From Pseudomonas_T sp032052615 (lineage in GTDB: Bacteria; Pseudomonadota; Gammaproteobacteria; Pseudomonadales; Pseudomonadaceae), in contig DAMBWF010000004.1 of assembly GCA_032052615.1 (NCBI GenBank), forward strand, positions 248,001 to 312,000: DNA of 64,000 nt, read 5' to 3'. Positions 55,794 through 64,000 of this stretch are shown here, one piece after another (position 1 is the first letter of the stretch; every line of letters starts with the position of its first letter). The notes under the pieces are model-generated. The model worked only from the letters and a program-made list of their open reading frames with translations, was not told the origin of the DNA and did not search any database. The position numbers and the translations under genes were made by a program.

Positions 55794-56419
55794 GGTGATT
55801 GCTCCTTAGGGTTTGAAGATTCGTGCCGCCTTTATTGAAAGTGTGACGGCTCTTCTTTTTGTCGGCGCTAACTTATAGCACGCAGACTAAGTAGGCGATA
55901 GATGAAACCTATTCCATACGAATTCTTCACAGAGGTGTCGCGGCGGGGACACATGTCGCATATTCGAAGGTCGCTTGCATCCCTTCAATAAACGGTTCCA
56001 GGCTGGCGGCGCGCCTCCCATCGGCCCGGATGCGCTCGAGCAGTAGCGCTGTCGAAGCGCAACTCCAGTCTTGGGAGGGTGTCGCGGACTTGCTTTAGCA
56101 ACAACCGTGCACAAACGGGGCGGGAGCAGGTTTGAAGTACCGTCGGCTCCGCTTTGCCTTTGGCAAAAGCGGGGTTTCGGTGGCGCGCCGAGGCGTGGGC
56201 AAGGCGGGTGCCTGTTACCGTGTGGTCATGCCCTGGCCCGGCTGGGCTGAATGTGTAACCGACATCGTGCCCTCGGTAACACCTATGAACCAAAAAAGTG
56301 CATGACGCGAGCGCCGCGCCGCCTGCTGCGTTGGTGGATCGCGGAGCGCGGAGTATTCTGCCGCCTTGTTTGTCGCCTGGGCAGCAGCCCGGCTGGTTCA
56401 GTGTCGTTGGAGACGCACT
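55794..56419. other. Gene-free region between oprD and the HIT gene
   Basis: About 626 bp with two short overlapping minus-strand frames (55887-56114 and 55985-56293) that have no convincing start and no recognisable product. The part next to oprD (55794-55930) is A/T-rich and should hold the oprD promoter. The remainder may be an eroded gene; I could not identify it. Confidence 0.5.
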
Positions 56420-56857
56420 ATGTTCACTCTTGATCCGCGCTTGGAACGCGACACGTGTCCCCTTGGGGAGCTTCCTCTGTCGCGCCTGTTAGTAATGAAC
56501 GATGTCCATTACCCCTGGCTCATCCTGGTGCCGAGGCGGGCGGAGGTCAGCGAGGTGTTCGATCTCTCAGCCGAGGATCAGCGGCAACTGTGGGAAGAAA
56601 CCGTCCATGTGGCGGAAACCCTGAAAGCCGTATGCGGGGCGACCAAGATGAATGTCGCGAGCCTGGGCAATATCGTCGGCCAGTTGCATATGCATGTCGT
56701 CGCGCGCCATCCGGGCGATGCCGCCTGGCCTGGCCCCGTCTGGGGGCGCTTGCCCGCGCAGCCCTACGAGGCCGAGGCATTGCGGGCCTGGCGCGAGCGG
56801 CTGCGCCAGGCGCTGGCTCCCTGTCTAATCGAAGGAGAGAACCATGGAGGTCGATGA
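56420..56857 (+). CDS. HIT-family protein
   Basis: A 145-residue histidine-triad nucleotide-binding protein. The catalytic motif is GQLHMHVVARHPGD (HxHxVxR; the final triad histidine position is replaced by arginine, as in many bacterial HIT relatives of this kind). The upstream MNDVHYPWLILVPRR segment is typical. Family members hydrolyse nucleoside phosphoramidates or dinucleotides, but the substrate here is unknown. Its end overlaps the slyX start by 14 bases, so the two are coupled. Confidence 0.9.
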   Translation: MFTLDPRLERDTCPLGELPLSRLLVMNDVHYPWLILVPRRAEVSEVFDLSAEDQRQLWEETVHVAETLKAVCGATKMNVASLGNIVGQLHMHVVARHPGDAAWPGPVWGRLPAQPYEAEALRAWRERLRQALAPCLIEGENHGGR

Positions 56858-57050
56858 GCGCATCGCCGATCTGGAAAGCCGCCTGGCCTTTCAGGACGAC
56901 ACGATCCAGGCCTTGAACGATGTGGTGGTTCGCCATCAGCAGGCCCTGGACCGCCTGCGCTTACAGGTGGACGCCCTCATCAAGCGGCAAGAAGAATTGT
57001 CGGGGCAGTTGGGCGTGGAGCCGGACGAGCTTCCGCCGCCCCACTATTAA
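56844..57050 (+). CDS. slyX: SlyX family coiled-coil protein
   Basis: The 68-residue protein is a single long coiled coil (heptad-like ADLESRLAFQDDTIQALNDV through residue 55) with a PPPHY tail, the SlyX pattern. Function is not known. It has an AAGGAGAGAACC ribosome binding site inside the HIT gene and ends just before a strong terminator. Confidence 0.95.
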   Translation: MEVDERIADLESRLAFQDDTIQALNDVVVRHQQALDRLRLQVDALIKRQEELSGQLGVEPDELPPPHY

Positions 57051-57052
57051 GG

Positions 57053-57077
57053 AAAAGCCCGCGAGAGCGGGCTTTTT
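57053..57077. terminator. Bidirectional rho-independent terminator
   Basis: AAAAGCCCGC and GCGGGCTTTT pair around GAGA, with T-runs on both strands. It ends slyX and the convergent cold-shock-domain gene. Confidence 0.9.
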
Positions 57078-57081
57078 CGAG

Positions 57082-57669
57082 TCAGCGGCGGGGTGGGGCC
57101 GCTATCACGTCTTCGGCTTGCAGGCCTTTATCCCGCTGCATCACCGAAAATTCCACCCGTTGCCCTTCGATCAGGACGCGATGCCCTTCGCCGCGGATGG
57201 CGCGAAAGTGGACGAAAATGTCATCGCCGCTGTCGCGGGAGATGAAGCCGAACCCCTTGGACGTGTTGAACCACTTCACCGTGCCGGTTTCGCGGTTGGT
57301 CATGTCCTGGGGCAGCGGCGGCGCCAGGGTGACCTTGCGCAGGTTGAGCAACAGGTGCAACGCCACGGCCACGAAGACCGCGACCAGGCTCGGCACGACT
57401 CCGATATGAGGCAGAGGCGCTAACAGGATCAGTGTCTGGGCCGCGACGGCGATCACCAGCAGGATGGATACCACCCTCTGCAACTGCCGGTGGGTGCCCT
57501 TGGCCCAGATGGGCACGATGGGCGCCAACAGCAGGTTCAGCATGCCGCAGAACGCGAGGTAGAGCGCATCGGGTTGCTGCAGGTAGGGCAGGGCTTCGGT
57601 GCGTAGGCTGGGTATGAAGGACAGCAGCAGAGCAACTGCGCCCGTCAAAAGATGGACGATCTTCAACAT
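57082..57669 (-). CDS. Membrane-anchored cold-shock-domain protein
   Basis: The 195-residue protein has four hydrophobic helices in its N-terminal 120 residues (about 4-22, 35-55, 63-83 and 92-110), then a linker and a cold-shock domain at about 125-190. The RNA-binding motifs are present as KWFNTSKGFGFI (RNP1-like) and DIFVHFRAI (RNP2-like). The ATG at 57669 was chosen; a GTG ten codons earlier is the alternative. Such fusions occur in pseudomonads, and their function is not known to me. The CSD would face the cytoplasm. Confidence 0.9.
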   Translation of the reverse strand: MLKIVHLLTGAVALLLSFIPSLRTEALPYLQQPDALYLAFCGMLNLLLAPIVPIWAKGTHRQLQRVVSILLVIAVAAQTLILLAPLPHIGVVPSLVAVFVAVALHLLLNLRKVTLAPPLPQDMTNRETGTVKWFNTSKGFGFISRDSGDDIFVHFRAIRGEGHRVLIEGQRVEFSVMQRDKGLQAEDVIAAPPRR

Positions 57670-57832
57670 GTTCAATGGACTCACCTTGGGAAGATACACG
57701 ACTGAAAGCCGGAGGCCCGGCTAGATCTGGCCGCAAAAGAAGGACGGTCAGAAACACCGGGCGTATTTAACAGCAAAGCCCGGGGATTTCACAAATCAGG
57801 CGCTTAGGTGTTCCGTGCGGGCGAGAGGCGGC

Positions 57833-57856
57833 GAAGGCCCGGCTGTCCGGGCCTTC
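57833..57856 (-). terminator. Hairpin downstream of dps
   Basis: GAAGGCCCGG and CCGGGCCTTC form a perfect 10-bp stem around CTGT, 7 bases past the dps stop. There is no long T-run, so its strength is uncertain. Confidence 0.6.
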
Positions 57857-57862
57857 CTTCGG

Positions 57863-58333
57863 TCAGGCGCTGAGCAGGCTGCGCAGCATCCAGGCGGTTT
57901 TCTCGTGGACCTGCATGCGTTGGGTCAGCAGGTCGGCGGTGGGTTCGTCGCTGACCTTGTCCAGCAGCGGGAAGATGCCCCGCGCGGTGCGCACGACAGC
58001 TTCTTGGCCTTGGACCAGTTGAGTGATCATGTCCTTGGCCTCGGGGACGCCTTCTTCTTCCTTGATGGAGGAGAGGCGGGCATAGGCGGCATAGGTGCCC
58101 GGCGCGGGGAAGCCCAGGGCGCGAATGCGCTCGGCGATGTCGTCCACGGCGACCGCCAGTTCGGTGTACTGGGTCTCGAACATGGTGTGCAGGGTGTTGA
58201 ACATCGGCCCCGTCACGTTCCAGTGGAAGTTATGGGTCTTCAGGTAGAGGGTATAGGTGTCCGCCAGCAGGCGCGACAACCCGTCCGCGATGGCCGCGCG
58301 GTCCTGTTCCGAGATTCCGATATTGATTTCCAT
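57863..58333 (-). CDS. dps: Dps, DNA-protecting ferritin-like protein
   Basis: Dps oxidises and stores iron in dodecameric shells and shields DNA under stress. The 156-residue protein carries the intersubunit ferroxidase pattern: FHWNVTGPMFNTLHTMFETQY near residues 37-57, plus the downstream DDIAERI acidic pair. The start has AGGAGAGAT upstream. The N-terminal tail is short and not very basic, so non-specific DNA binding may be weak. Confidence 0.95.
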   Translation of the reverse strand: MEINIGISEQDRAAIADGLSRLLADTYTLYLKTHNFHWNVTGPMFNTLHTMFETQYTELAVAVDDIAERIRALGFPAPGTYAAYARLSSIKEEEGVPEAKDMITQLVQGQEAVVRTARGIFPLLDKVSDEPTADLLTQRMQVHEKTAWMLRSLLSA

Positions 58334-58745
58334 GCCATCTCTCCTCTGAGGTGATGTGGAGCGTCAGCTCCGATTGGGAAAAAGCCTACCATAGCGTGCC
58401 GGGGCCTCGCCCTGAGCGCGGTCAATGAGCGCGATGGGGAAAAACAATGAAGCCTGCGCGCCAGGTCGGAGCGGGCAGCTTCTGGACAGACTCGTCGCAC
58501 GCTTCGCCGTTCAGCCTTTCCAAGCGTTCGAGCATCGGTAGGCGGCATCGGTGCGGCTGATTCTTGCAGGCGAACCATATATAATCCCGCGCTTTGCCGC
58601 CGGCCCTGCGCTGTAGAGGCGTGCCTCGAATGAGCGTGTCTCCCGGCGCGGCGCGCCGGTGCATTCGCCGCCGAGGCGCCTGCCCCGCGGCTCGCCGCCC
58701 GTAACGGCCGGTGGAACGAATCAAGACTCGAGGACGTGAAGACCC
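58334..58745. other. Divergent intergenic region between dps and aspS
   Basis: About 412 bp. The aspS side holds the promoter-like pair at 58557-58585, which would give a leader of about 150 nt. The dps side contains the inverted repeat GGAGC-GTCA-GCTCC (58362-58375) 28 bases before the dps start. No further gene is seen. Confidence 0.5.
58557..58585 (+). promoter_or_regulatory. Likely sigma-70 promoter of aspS
   Basis: A perfect TATAAT at 58580-58585 stands out in this G/C-rich region. CTGATT lies 17 bases upstream, only a weak -35. Transcription would start near 58592. Confidence 0.5.
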
Positions 58746-60521
58746 ATGATGCGCAGCCACTATTGCGGCCAGTTGAACGAGACCCTGGACGGCCAGGAAG
58801 TCACCCTCTGCGGGTGGGTCCACCGCCGTCGCGACCATGGCGGTGTGATCTTCCTCGATGTGCGGGATCGCGAGGGTCTTGCCCAGGTCGTATTCGACCC
58901 GGATCGTGTCGAGACCTTCGCCAAGGCTGACCGTGTGCGCAGCGAATATGTGGTCAAGATCACCGGCAAGGTGCGACTGCGTCCCGAGGGCGCGCGCAAC
59001 GCCAACATGGCCTCCGGGGCCATCGAGGTGCTGGGGTACGAGTTGGATGTGCTGAACCAGGCCGAAACCCCTCCGTTCCCCCTGGACGAATATTCCGATG
59101 TCGGCGAGGAAACCCGCCTGCGCTACCGTTTCATCGACCTGCGTCGCCCGGAAATGGCCGCCAAGCTGAAACTGCGCGCGCGCATCACCAGCAGCATCCG
59201 CCGCTACCTGGACGACAACGGGTTCCTAGACGTGGAAACCCCCATTCTCGGCCGCCCGACCCCGGAAGGCGCGCGCGACTACCTGGTGCCGAGCCGTACC
59301 TATCCGGGCCACTTCTTCGCCTTGCCGCAGTCGCCCCAATTGTTCAAGCAATTGTTGATGGTGGCCGGCTTCGACCGTTACTACCAGATCGCCAAATGCT
59401 TCCGCGACGAGGACCTGCGGGCCGACCGCCAGCCGGAATTCACCCAGATCGACATCGAGACCAGCTTCCTCGAAGAAAGCGACATCATCGAGATCACCGA
59501 GAAGATGGTGCGCCAGTTGTTCAAGGACGTACTGGGTGTCGAGTTCGACGAATTCCCGCACATGCCCTTCGAGGAAGCCATGCGCCGCTACGGTTCGGAT
59601 AAGCCGGACCTGCGCATTCCGCTGGAATTGGTGGATGTCGCCGACCAGCTCAAGGATGTGGAATTCAAGGTCTTCTCCGGCCCGGCCAACGATCCGAAGG
59701 GAAGAGTCGCCGCCCTGCGCGTGCCGGGCGGCGCGAGCATGCCGCGCAAGCAGATCGATGACTACACCAAGTTCGTCGGTATTTATGGCGCCAAGGGCCT
59801 GGCCTATATCAAGGTCAACGAGCGCGCCAAGGGCGTGGAGGGGCTGCAGTCGCCGATCGTCAAGAATATCGCCGAGCCCAACCTGAACGCGATCCTCGAC
59901 CGTGTGGGCGCGGTCGATGGCGATATCGTGTTCTTCGGGGCCGACAAGGCCAAGATCGTCTGCGACGCCCTGGGCGCGCTGCGTATCAAGGTCGGCCATG
60001 ACCTCAACCTGCTCACTAAGGAGTGGGCGCCGATGTGGGTCGTGGACTTCCCGATGTTCGAAGAGAACGACGACGGCAGCCTGACCTCGTTGCACCATCC
60101 CTTCACGTCGCCCAAGTGCACGCCACAAGAGCTGGAGGCCAACCCCGCCGTGGCGCTGTCGCGCGCCTACGACATGGTGCTCAATGGCACCGAACTGGGT
60201 GGCGGCTCCATTCGTATCCACGACAAGGCCATGCAGCAGGCGGTGTTCCGCGTGCTGGGCATCGACGACGCGGAGCAGGAAGAGAAATTCGGTTTCCTTC
60301 TCGACGCGCTCAAGTACGGCGCGCCGCCCCACGGGGGCCTGGCGTTCGGCCTGGATCGCCTGGTGATGCTGATGACCGGAGCCGCCTCGATCCGCGAAGT
60401 CATCGCCTTCCCGAAAACCCAGAGCGCGGGCGACGTCATGACCCAGGCGCCGGGTGCCGTGGATGGCAAGGCGCTGCGCGAATTGCACATCCGCCTGCGC
60501 GAGCAGCAGAAGGCCGAGTGA
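58746..60521 (+). CDS. aspS: Aspartyl-tRNA synthetase (AspS)
   Basis: Charges tRNA-Asp and, in pseudomonads lacking AsnRS, also tRNA-Asn (later amidated by GatCAB). The 591 residues are standard for the bacterial type with its GAD insertion (about 290-410). His31 in VHRRRDHGG is the residue associated with the non-discriminating P. aeruginosa enzyme. Class II motif 2 (CFRDEDLRADRQPEFTQID, near 218-236) and motif 3 (GLAFGLDRLVMLM near 531) are intact. It starts the aspS-yebC-ruvCAB region. Confidence 0.97.
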   Translation: MMRSHYCGQLNETLDGQEVTLCGWVHRRRDHGGVIFLDVRDREGLAQVVFDPDRVETFAKADRVRSEYVVKITGKVRLRPEGARNANMASGAIEVLGYELDVLNQAETPPFPLDEYSDVGEETRLRYRFIDLRRPEMAAKLKLRARITSSIRRYLDDNGFLDVETPILGRPTPEGARDYLVPSRTYPGHFFALPQSPQLFKQLLMVAGFDRYYQIAKCFRDEDLRADRQPEFTQIDIETSFLEESDIIEITEKMVRQLFKDVLGVEFDEFPHMPFEEAMRRYGSDKPDLRIPLELVDVADQLKDVEFKVFSGPANDPKGRVAALRVPGGASMPRKQIDDYTKFVGIYGAKGLAYIKVNERAKGVEGLQSPIVKNIAEPNLNAILDRVGAVDGDIVFFGADKAKIVCDALGALRIKVGHDLNLLTKEWAPMWVVDFPMFEENDDGSLTSLHHPFTSPKCTPQELEANPAVALSRAYDMVLNGTELGGGSIRIHDKAMQQAVFRVLGIDDAEQEEKFGFLLDALKYGAPPHGGLAFGLDRLVMLMTGAASIREVIAFPKTQSAGDVMTQAPGAVDGKALRELHIRLREQQKAE

Positions 60522-60577
60522 TCGATCCATTCCGGCGGCGCCGGAGCGCCGCCGCTTCAACGTATACGGAGTGAGTT

Positions 60578-61324
60578 ATGGCTGGTCATTCCAAGTGGGC
60601 CAACATCAAGCACCGCAAAGAACGTCAGGACGCCAAGAAAGGCAAGATCTTCACCAAGTTGATCCGTGAACTGACCGTGGCCGCCCGGCAGGGTGGAGGC
60701 GTTCCGGCGGATAACCCGCGTCTTCGCCTAGCGGTGGATAAGGCGCTGACCGCCAACATGACCCGCGACACCATCGATCGGGCCATCGCGCGGGGCGTGG
60801 GTTCCGGCGAGGCCGACAACATGGTCGAGCTGACCTACGAAGGCTACGGGCCCGGCGGCGTGGCGGTCATCGTCGAGGCGATGACCGACAACCGGAACCG
60901 TACCGCGGCCGAAGTGCGCCATGCGTTCAGCAAGTGCGGCGGCAACCTGGGTACCGACGGTTCGGTGGCTTATCTGTTCGAGCGCAAGGGGCAGATCAGT
61001 TTCGCCCCGGGCGTCGACGAAGACGCCTTGATGGAGGCGGCCCTGGAAGCCGGCGCCGACGACGTGGTGAGCAACGAGGACGGCTCGGTGGATGTGTTCA
61101 CCAGCTTCGCCGATTTCATCGCCGTCAACGAGGCCCTGACCGCCGCCGGCTACAAGGGGGACGAAGCGGAAATCACCATGATTCCTTCGACCACCGCGCC
61201 CTTGGACGGGGAAACCGCGCCGAAGGTCCTCAAGCTGATCGACATGTTGGAAGATCTGGACGATGTGCAGAACGTGTATTCCAATGCCGACATCCCCGAC
61301 GAGGTGATGGCGCAATTGGCTTGA
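60578..61324 (+). CDS. yebC: YebC/PmpR-family transcriptional regulator
   Basis: Members of this family bind DNA (PmpR represses the quinolone system in P. aeruginosa) or support translation of difficult sequences. The 248 residues begin MAGHSKWANIKHRKERQDAK, the invariant signature, and include ARQGGGVPADNPRLRLAVDKA near 38-58. It lies between aspS and ruvC with a terminator after it, the standard gammaproteobacterial order. Confidence 0.96.
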   Translation: MAGHSKWANIKHRKERQDAKKGKIFTKLIRELTVAARQGGGVPADNPRLRLAVDKALTANMTRDTIDRAIARGVGSGEADNMVELTYEGYGPGGVAVIVEAMTDNRNRTAAEVRHAFSKCGGNLGTDGSVAYLFERKGQISFAPGVDEDALMEAALEAGADDVVSNEDGSVDVFTSFADFIAVNEALTAAGYKGDEAEITMIPSTTAPLDGETAPKVLKLIDMLEDLDDVQNVYSNADIPDEVMAQLA

Positions 61325-61327
61325 AAG

Positions 61328-61352
61328 AACGCCGGAGTCCGCTCCGGCGTTT
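61328..61352 (+). terminator. Rho-independent terminator after yebC
   Basis: AACGCCGGAG and CTCCGGCGTT pair around TCCG, followed by TCT; it starts 3 bases past the yebC stop. Read-through into ruvC may still occur. Confidence 0.7.
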
Positions 61353-61440
61353 CTATGTGGGCGAAGGATGAGTGGCGTCACGTGATGGTTATGATCGACA
61401 GGACGCTCCCTCGCTCGGTGCCGGCCAGTGGGAGGGTGTC

Positions 61441-61965
61441 ATGACCCTGGTGCTGGGCATCGACCCGGGCTCGCGGGTCACCGGGTATGGTATCGTGCGG
61501 ACCACCGCGCGGGGCTGCGAATACGTGGCGTCCGGGTGCATTCGCACGGGCACGGGCGTATTGCACGAGCGCTTGCAGGTCGTCTATCGCAGCGTGCGGG
61601 AAGTGATACAGGCATACGGCCCGGTGACGATGGGCATCGAGCAGGTCTTCATGGCGCGCAACGCGGACTCCGCGCTCAAGCTCGGCCAGGCCCGGGGCGC
61701 GGCCTTACTGGCCGGTGCCGAGGAGGGGTTGGAGATCGCGGAGTACACGGCTACCCAGGTCAAGCAGGCGATCGCGGGTACCGGGGGCGCCGATAAACAG
61801 CAAGTCCTGATGATGGTCATGCACCTGCTCAAGCTCACCCAGAAACCCCAGATCGATGCCTCGGACGCGTTGGCCATCGCCATGTGCCACGCCCATCATC
61901 GCCAATCCCTGATTCCCCATGGCCTGACCGCCGCCAAACGGCGCGGCGGCCGTCTGCGCCTTTAG
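61441..61965 (+). CDS. ruvC: RuvC, Holliday junction resolvase
   Basis: RuvC cuts Holliday junctions symmetrically. The 174 residues contain the catalytic acids: Asp in VLGIDPGSR (D7 region), Glu in MGIEQVFMARN near 68, and the C-terminal Asp pair in IDASDALAIAMCHAHH near 138-141. GGGAGGGT precedes the ATG. It is 20 bases upstream of ruvA. Confidence 0.97.
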   Translation: MTLVLGIDPGSRVTGYGIVRTTARGCEYVASGCIRTGTGVLHERLQVVYRSVREVIQAYGPVTMGIEQVFMARNADSALKLGQARGAALLAGAEEGLEIAEYTATQVKQAIAGTGGADKQQVLMMVMHLLKLTQKPQIDASDALAIAMCHAHHRQSLIPHGLTAAKRRGGRLRL

Positions 61966-61985
61966 AACGAGATGAGTCCAACACC

Positions 61986-62591
61986 GTGATCGGACGCCTG
62001 CGCGGCACTCTGGCGGAGAAGCAACCGCCTCACTTGATCCTCGACGTGAATGGCGTCGGCTACGAACTGGAAGTGCCGATGACCACCCTCTACCGGCTGC
62101 CTTCCCTGGGCGAACCGGTAACCCTGCACACCCACCTCGTGGTGCGCGAGGATGCCCATCTGCTCTACGGGTTTTTCGAGAAGCGCGAGCGCGAACTGTT
62201 CCGCGAGCTGATCCGGCTCAACGGCGTCGGTCCCAAACTGGCGCTGGCATTGATGTCGGGGCTGGAAGTCGATGAGCTGGTGCGGTGCGTACAGGCGCAG
62301 GACACCTCGACCCTGGTGCGCATCCCCGGGGTGGGCAAGAAGACGGCGGAGCGCTTGCTGGTCGAGCTGAAAGACCGCTTCAAGGCCTGGGAGAGCATGC
62401 CGACCATCGCCACGCTGGTGGTTGAACCCCGCCCCGGCGTGGCAGTCTCAAGCGCGGAGCAAGATGCGGTCAGCGCATTGATCTCCCTGGGCTTCAAGCC
62501 CCAGGAGGCCAGTCGCGCGGTTGCCGCCGTGCTGGAGGACGATCTGGGCAGCGAGGAGTTGATCCGGCGCGCCCTCAAGGGCATGGTCTGA
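61986..62591 (+). CDS. ruvA: RuvA, Holliday junction-binding subunit
   Basis: RuvA binds the four-way junction and loads RuvB. The start is a GTG at 61986, giving MIGRLRGTLAEKQ and 201 residues, the usual length; the frame's upstream ATG falls inside ruvC. Helix-hairpin-helix motifs LNGVGPKLALAL (about 72-83) and IPGVGKKTAERLL (about 107-119) are intact. A C-terminal UBA-like domain contacts RuvB. Confidence 0.96.
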   Translation: MIGRLRGTLAEKQPPHLILDVNGVGYELEVPMTTLYRLPSLGEPVTLHTHLVVREDAHLLYGFFEKRERELFRELIRLNGVGPKLALALMSGLEVDELVRCVQAQDTSTLVRIPGVGKKTAERLLVELKDRFKAWESMPTIATLVVEPRPGVAVSSAEQDAVSALISLGFKPQEASRAVAAVLEDDLGSEELIRRALKGMV

Positions 62592-62645
62592 CCGCCTCGA
62601 TGAGAAAGGTATCTGGATGGACGTTACTGTGAAAAGCGGGTCGTC

Positions 62646-63698
62646 ATGATCGAAGCCGATCGTCTGATCACCGCCACGAGCCGCGACCGCGAGGAGCAGC
62701 TCGACCGCGCCATCCGGCCGCTGAGCCTGGCCGACTATATTGGCCAGCCGGGCGTGCGCGAACAGATGGACCTCTTCATTCGCGCCGCCAAGCGGCGGGG
62801 CGAGGCCCTCGACCATACCCTGATCTTCGGTCCTCCGGGGCTGGGCAAGACCACGCTCGCCAATATCATCGCCCAGGAGATGGGCGTTTCGATCAAGAGT
62901 ACGTCCGGACCAGTGCTGGAGCGCCCCGGCGATCTCGCCGCGTTGTTGACCAACCTGGAAGCCGGCGACGTGCTGTTCGTCGACGAAATCCATCGCCTGT
63001 CCCCCATCGTCGAGGAAGTGCTGTACCCCGCCATGGAGGACTTCCAGCTCGACATCATGATCGGAGAGGGCCCCGCCGCGCGCTCGATCAAGCTGGACCT
63101 GCCGCCTTTCACCTTGGTGGGCGCCACCACCCGGGCTGGCATGCTCACCAACCCATTGCGCGATCGGTTCGGAATCGTCCAGCGCCTGGAGTTCTATAAC
63201 GTGGCGGACCTCGCCACCATCGTCAGCCGCTCCGCCGGCATCCTGGGGTTGCCTATCGAGGCCGAGGGCGCGTTCGAGATTGCCCGTCGCGCCCGGGGCA
63301 CGCCCCGTATCGCCAACCGCCTGCTGCGCCGGGTCCGGGATTTCGCCGAGATCCGCGCCGAGGGCCACATAACCCGCCCCATCGCCGACCTCGCGCTGAA
63401 CCTGCTGGATGTCGACGAGCGTGGTTTCGATCACCAGGACCGACGGCTGCTCCTGACGTTGATCGAGAAGTTCGATGGAGGGCCCGTCGGGGTCGACAGC
63501 CTGGCCGCGGCCATCAGCGAGGAGCGCCATACCATCGAGGATGTGCTGGAGCCGTATCTGATTCAGCAAGGGTACATCATGCGCACGCCTCGGGGCCGGG
63601 TGGTGACGCGGCATGCCTATTTGCACTTCGGCCTGAACGCGCCCAAGAGCCTTGGCGAAACGGCGACGCCCGACCTGTTCCCGACGAGTGATACCTAA
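62646..63698 (+). CDS. ruvB: RuvB, Holliday junction branch-migration ATPase
   Basis: RuvB is the AAA+ motor of branch migration. The 350 residues (usual about 350) have Walker A FGPPGLGKTTLANI near 58-71, Walker B VLFVDEIHRLSP near 107-118, sensor region VGATTRAGML near 157, and the C-terminal winged-helix domain (YIMRTPRGRV). It follows ruvA by 54 bases. Confidence 0.97.
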   Translation: MIEADRLITATSRDREEQLDRAIRPLSLADYIGQPGVREQMDLFIRAAKRRGEALDHTLIFGPPGLGKTTLANIIAQEMGVSIKSTSGPVLERPGDLAALLTNLEAGDVLFVDEIHRLSPIVEEVLYPAMEDFQLDIMIGEGPAARSIKLDLPPFTLVGATTRAGMLTNPLRDRFGIVQRLEFYNVADLATIVSRSAGILGLPIEAEGAFEIARRARGTPRIANRLLRRVRDFAEIRAEGHITRPIADLALNLLDVDERGFDHQDRRLLLTLIEKFDGGPVGVDSLAAAISEERHTIEDVLEPYLIQQGYIMRTPRGRVVTRHAYLHFGLNAPKSLGETATPDLFPTSDT

Positions 63699-63749
63699 GT
63701 GGAAAAGCACCGTTCGCCGATTGGCAAGTTCGGGAGTAAGCACTAGAGT

Positions 63750-64000
63750 ATGCGCGCGCAAAACGAGGCACAGCCGTTCGTGTACCGGTGTCGCGTCTAC
63801 TACGAGGACACCGATGCCGGTGGCATCGTTTACTACGTCAATTACCTCAAATTCATGGAGCGGGCTCGAACCGAGCGACTGCGGCACCTGGGTTTCATCC
63901 AGTCGCGGTTGGCGGAAGAGAACCTGCTCTTCGTCGTGCATTCGTGCGAGGCGCGTTATCACGCGCCGGCGCGGCTGGACGACGAATTGGTGGTTACCGC
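63750..64000 (+). CDS. ybgC: YbgC, Tol-Pal system acyl-CoA thioesterase (cut by the window edge)
   Basis: YbgC is a hotdog-fold thioesterase whose gene heads the tolQRAB-pal cluster. The 83 codons present begin MRAQNEAQPFVYRCRVYYED. The catalytic pattern YYEDTDAGGIVYYVNYLKFM (residues 17-36) carries the active-site aspartate and tyrosine-containing loop. The start at 63750 follows GGGAG by about 13 bases. The gene continues beyond the window; the tol genes would be expected next. Confidence 0.93.
   Translation, partial: MRAQNEAQPFVYRCRVYYEDTDAGGIVYYVNYLKFMERARTERLRHLGFIQSRLAEENLLFVVHSCEARYHAPARLDDELVVT

Overview
The window is chromosomal DNA of a high-GC gammaproteobacterium of the Pseudomonas/Azotobacter lineage. 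The reasons are the alginate operon algD-alg8-alg44-algK-algE-algG, a GacS-type hybrid kinase, an OprD porin, and gene neighbourhoods (gacS/cysM/rlmD/relA/mazG and aspS/yebC/ruvCAB/ybgC) that I recall from Pseudomonas aeruginosa. Alginate genes, a complete Entner-Doudoroff (ED) set and a molybdate transporter together would suit Azotobacter. That genus call is inference; the family-level placement is firm. I see no insertion sequence, prophage or CRISPR array.

Layout. 1-7754 (minus strand): the first six genes of the alginate operon, cut inside algG, behind a 600-bp AT-rich algD leader with an exact AlgR-type site. 8353-13012: yaaA, a decayed polysaccharide deacetylase, a PIN-PhoH ATPase gene, and moaC-moaD-moaE for molybdopterin synthesis. 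13013-17331: a free-standing initiator tRNA gene and small proteins (orphan receiver, lipoproteins, a four-cysteine protein) around dinB. 17529-33771: ldhA, gacS, cysM, rlmD, relA, mazG, lpxO, DUF2058 and DUF3108 proteins, purN-purM, a DUF2066 protein and an AI-2E family permease.

33782-41979 is a carbohydrate block: gap is divergent from edd-glk-mutarotase, followed by zwf-pgl-eda. Together these take glucose to glucose-6-phosphate, 6-phosphogluconate, KDPG, pyruvate and glyceraldehyde-3-phosphate, then on through GAPDH. 42295-44823 is modA-modB-modC, encoding an ABC molybdate importer; its cargo feeds the pathway that uses MoaC, MoaD and MoaE. As I recall P. aeruginosa PAO1, the flanking genes (purNM/DUF2066 and hda onward) are nearly adjacent there, so these about 11 kb look like a lineage-specific arrangement.

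45057-64000: hda, a DUF2069 protein, wrbA, an ArsC-like gene, a YihY-family gene, small hypotheticals, a PilZ-domain protein divergent from a TlpA-like lipoprotein with an acylphosphatase, proS, oprD, a HIT protein, slyX, a membrane-anchored cold-shock-domain protein, dps, then aspS, yebC, ruvC-ruvA-ruvB and the start of ybgC. Several intergenic gaps hold clear rho-independent terminators.

I did not find a convincing undescribed multi-gene system. The observations most worth a second look are the algD control region, the deacetylase remnant, the ED/mod insertion, the membrane-CSD fusion, and the coupled META-lipoprotein/four-cysteine pair. Short motif sites and start-codon choices were made by eye.
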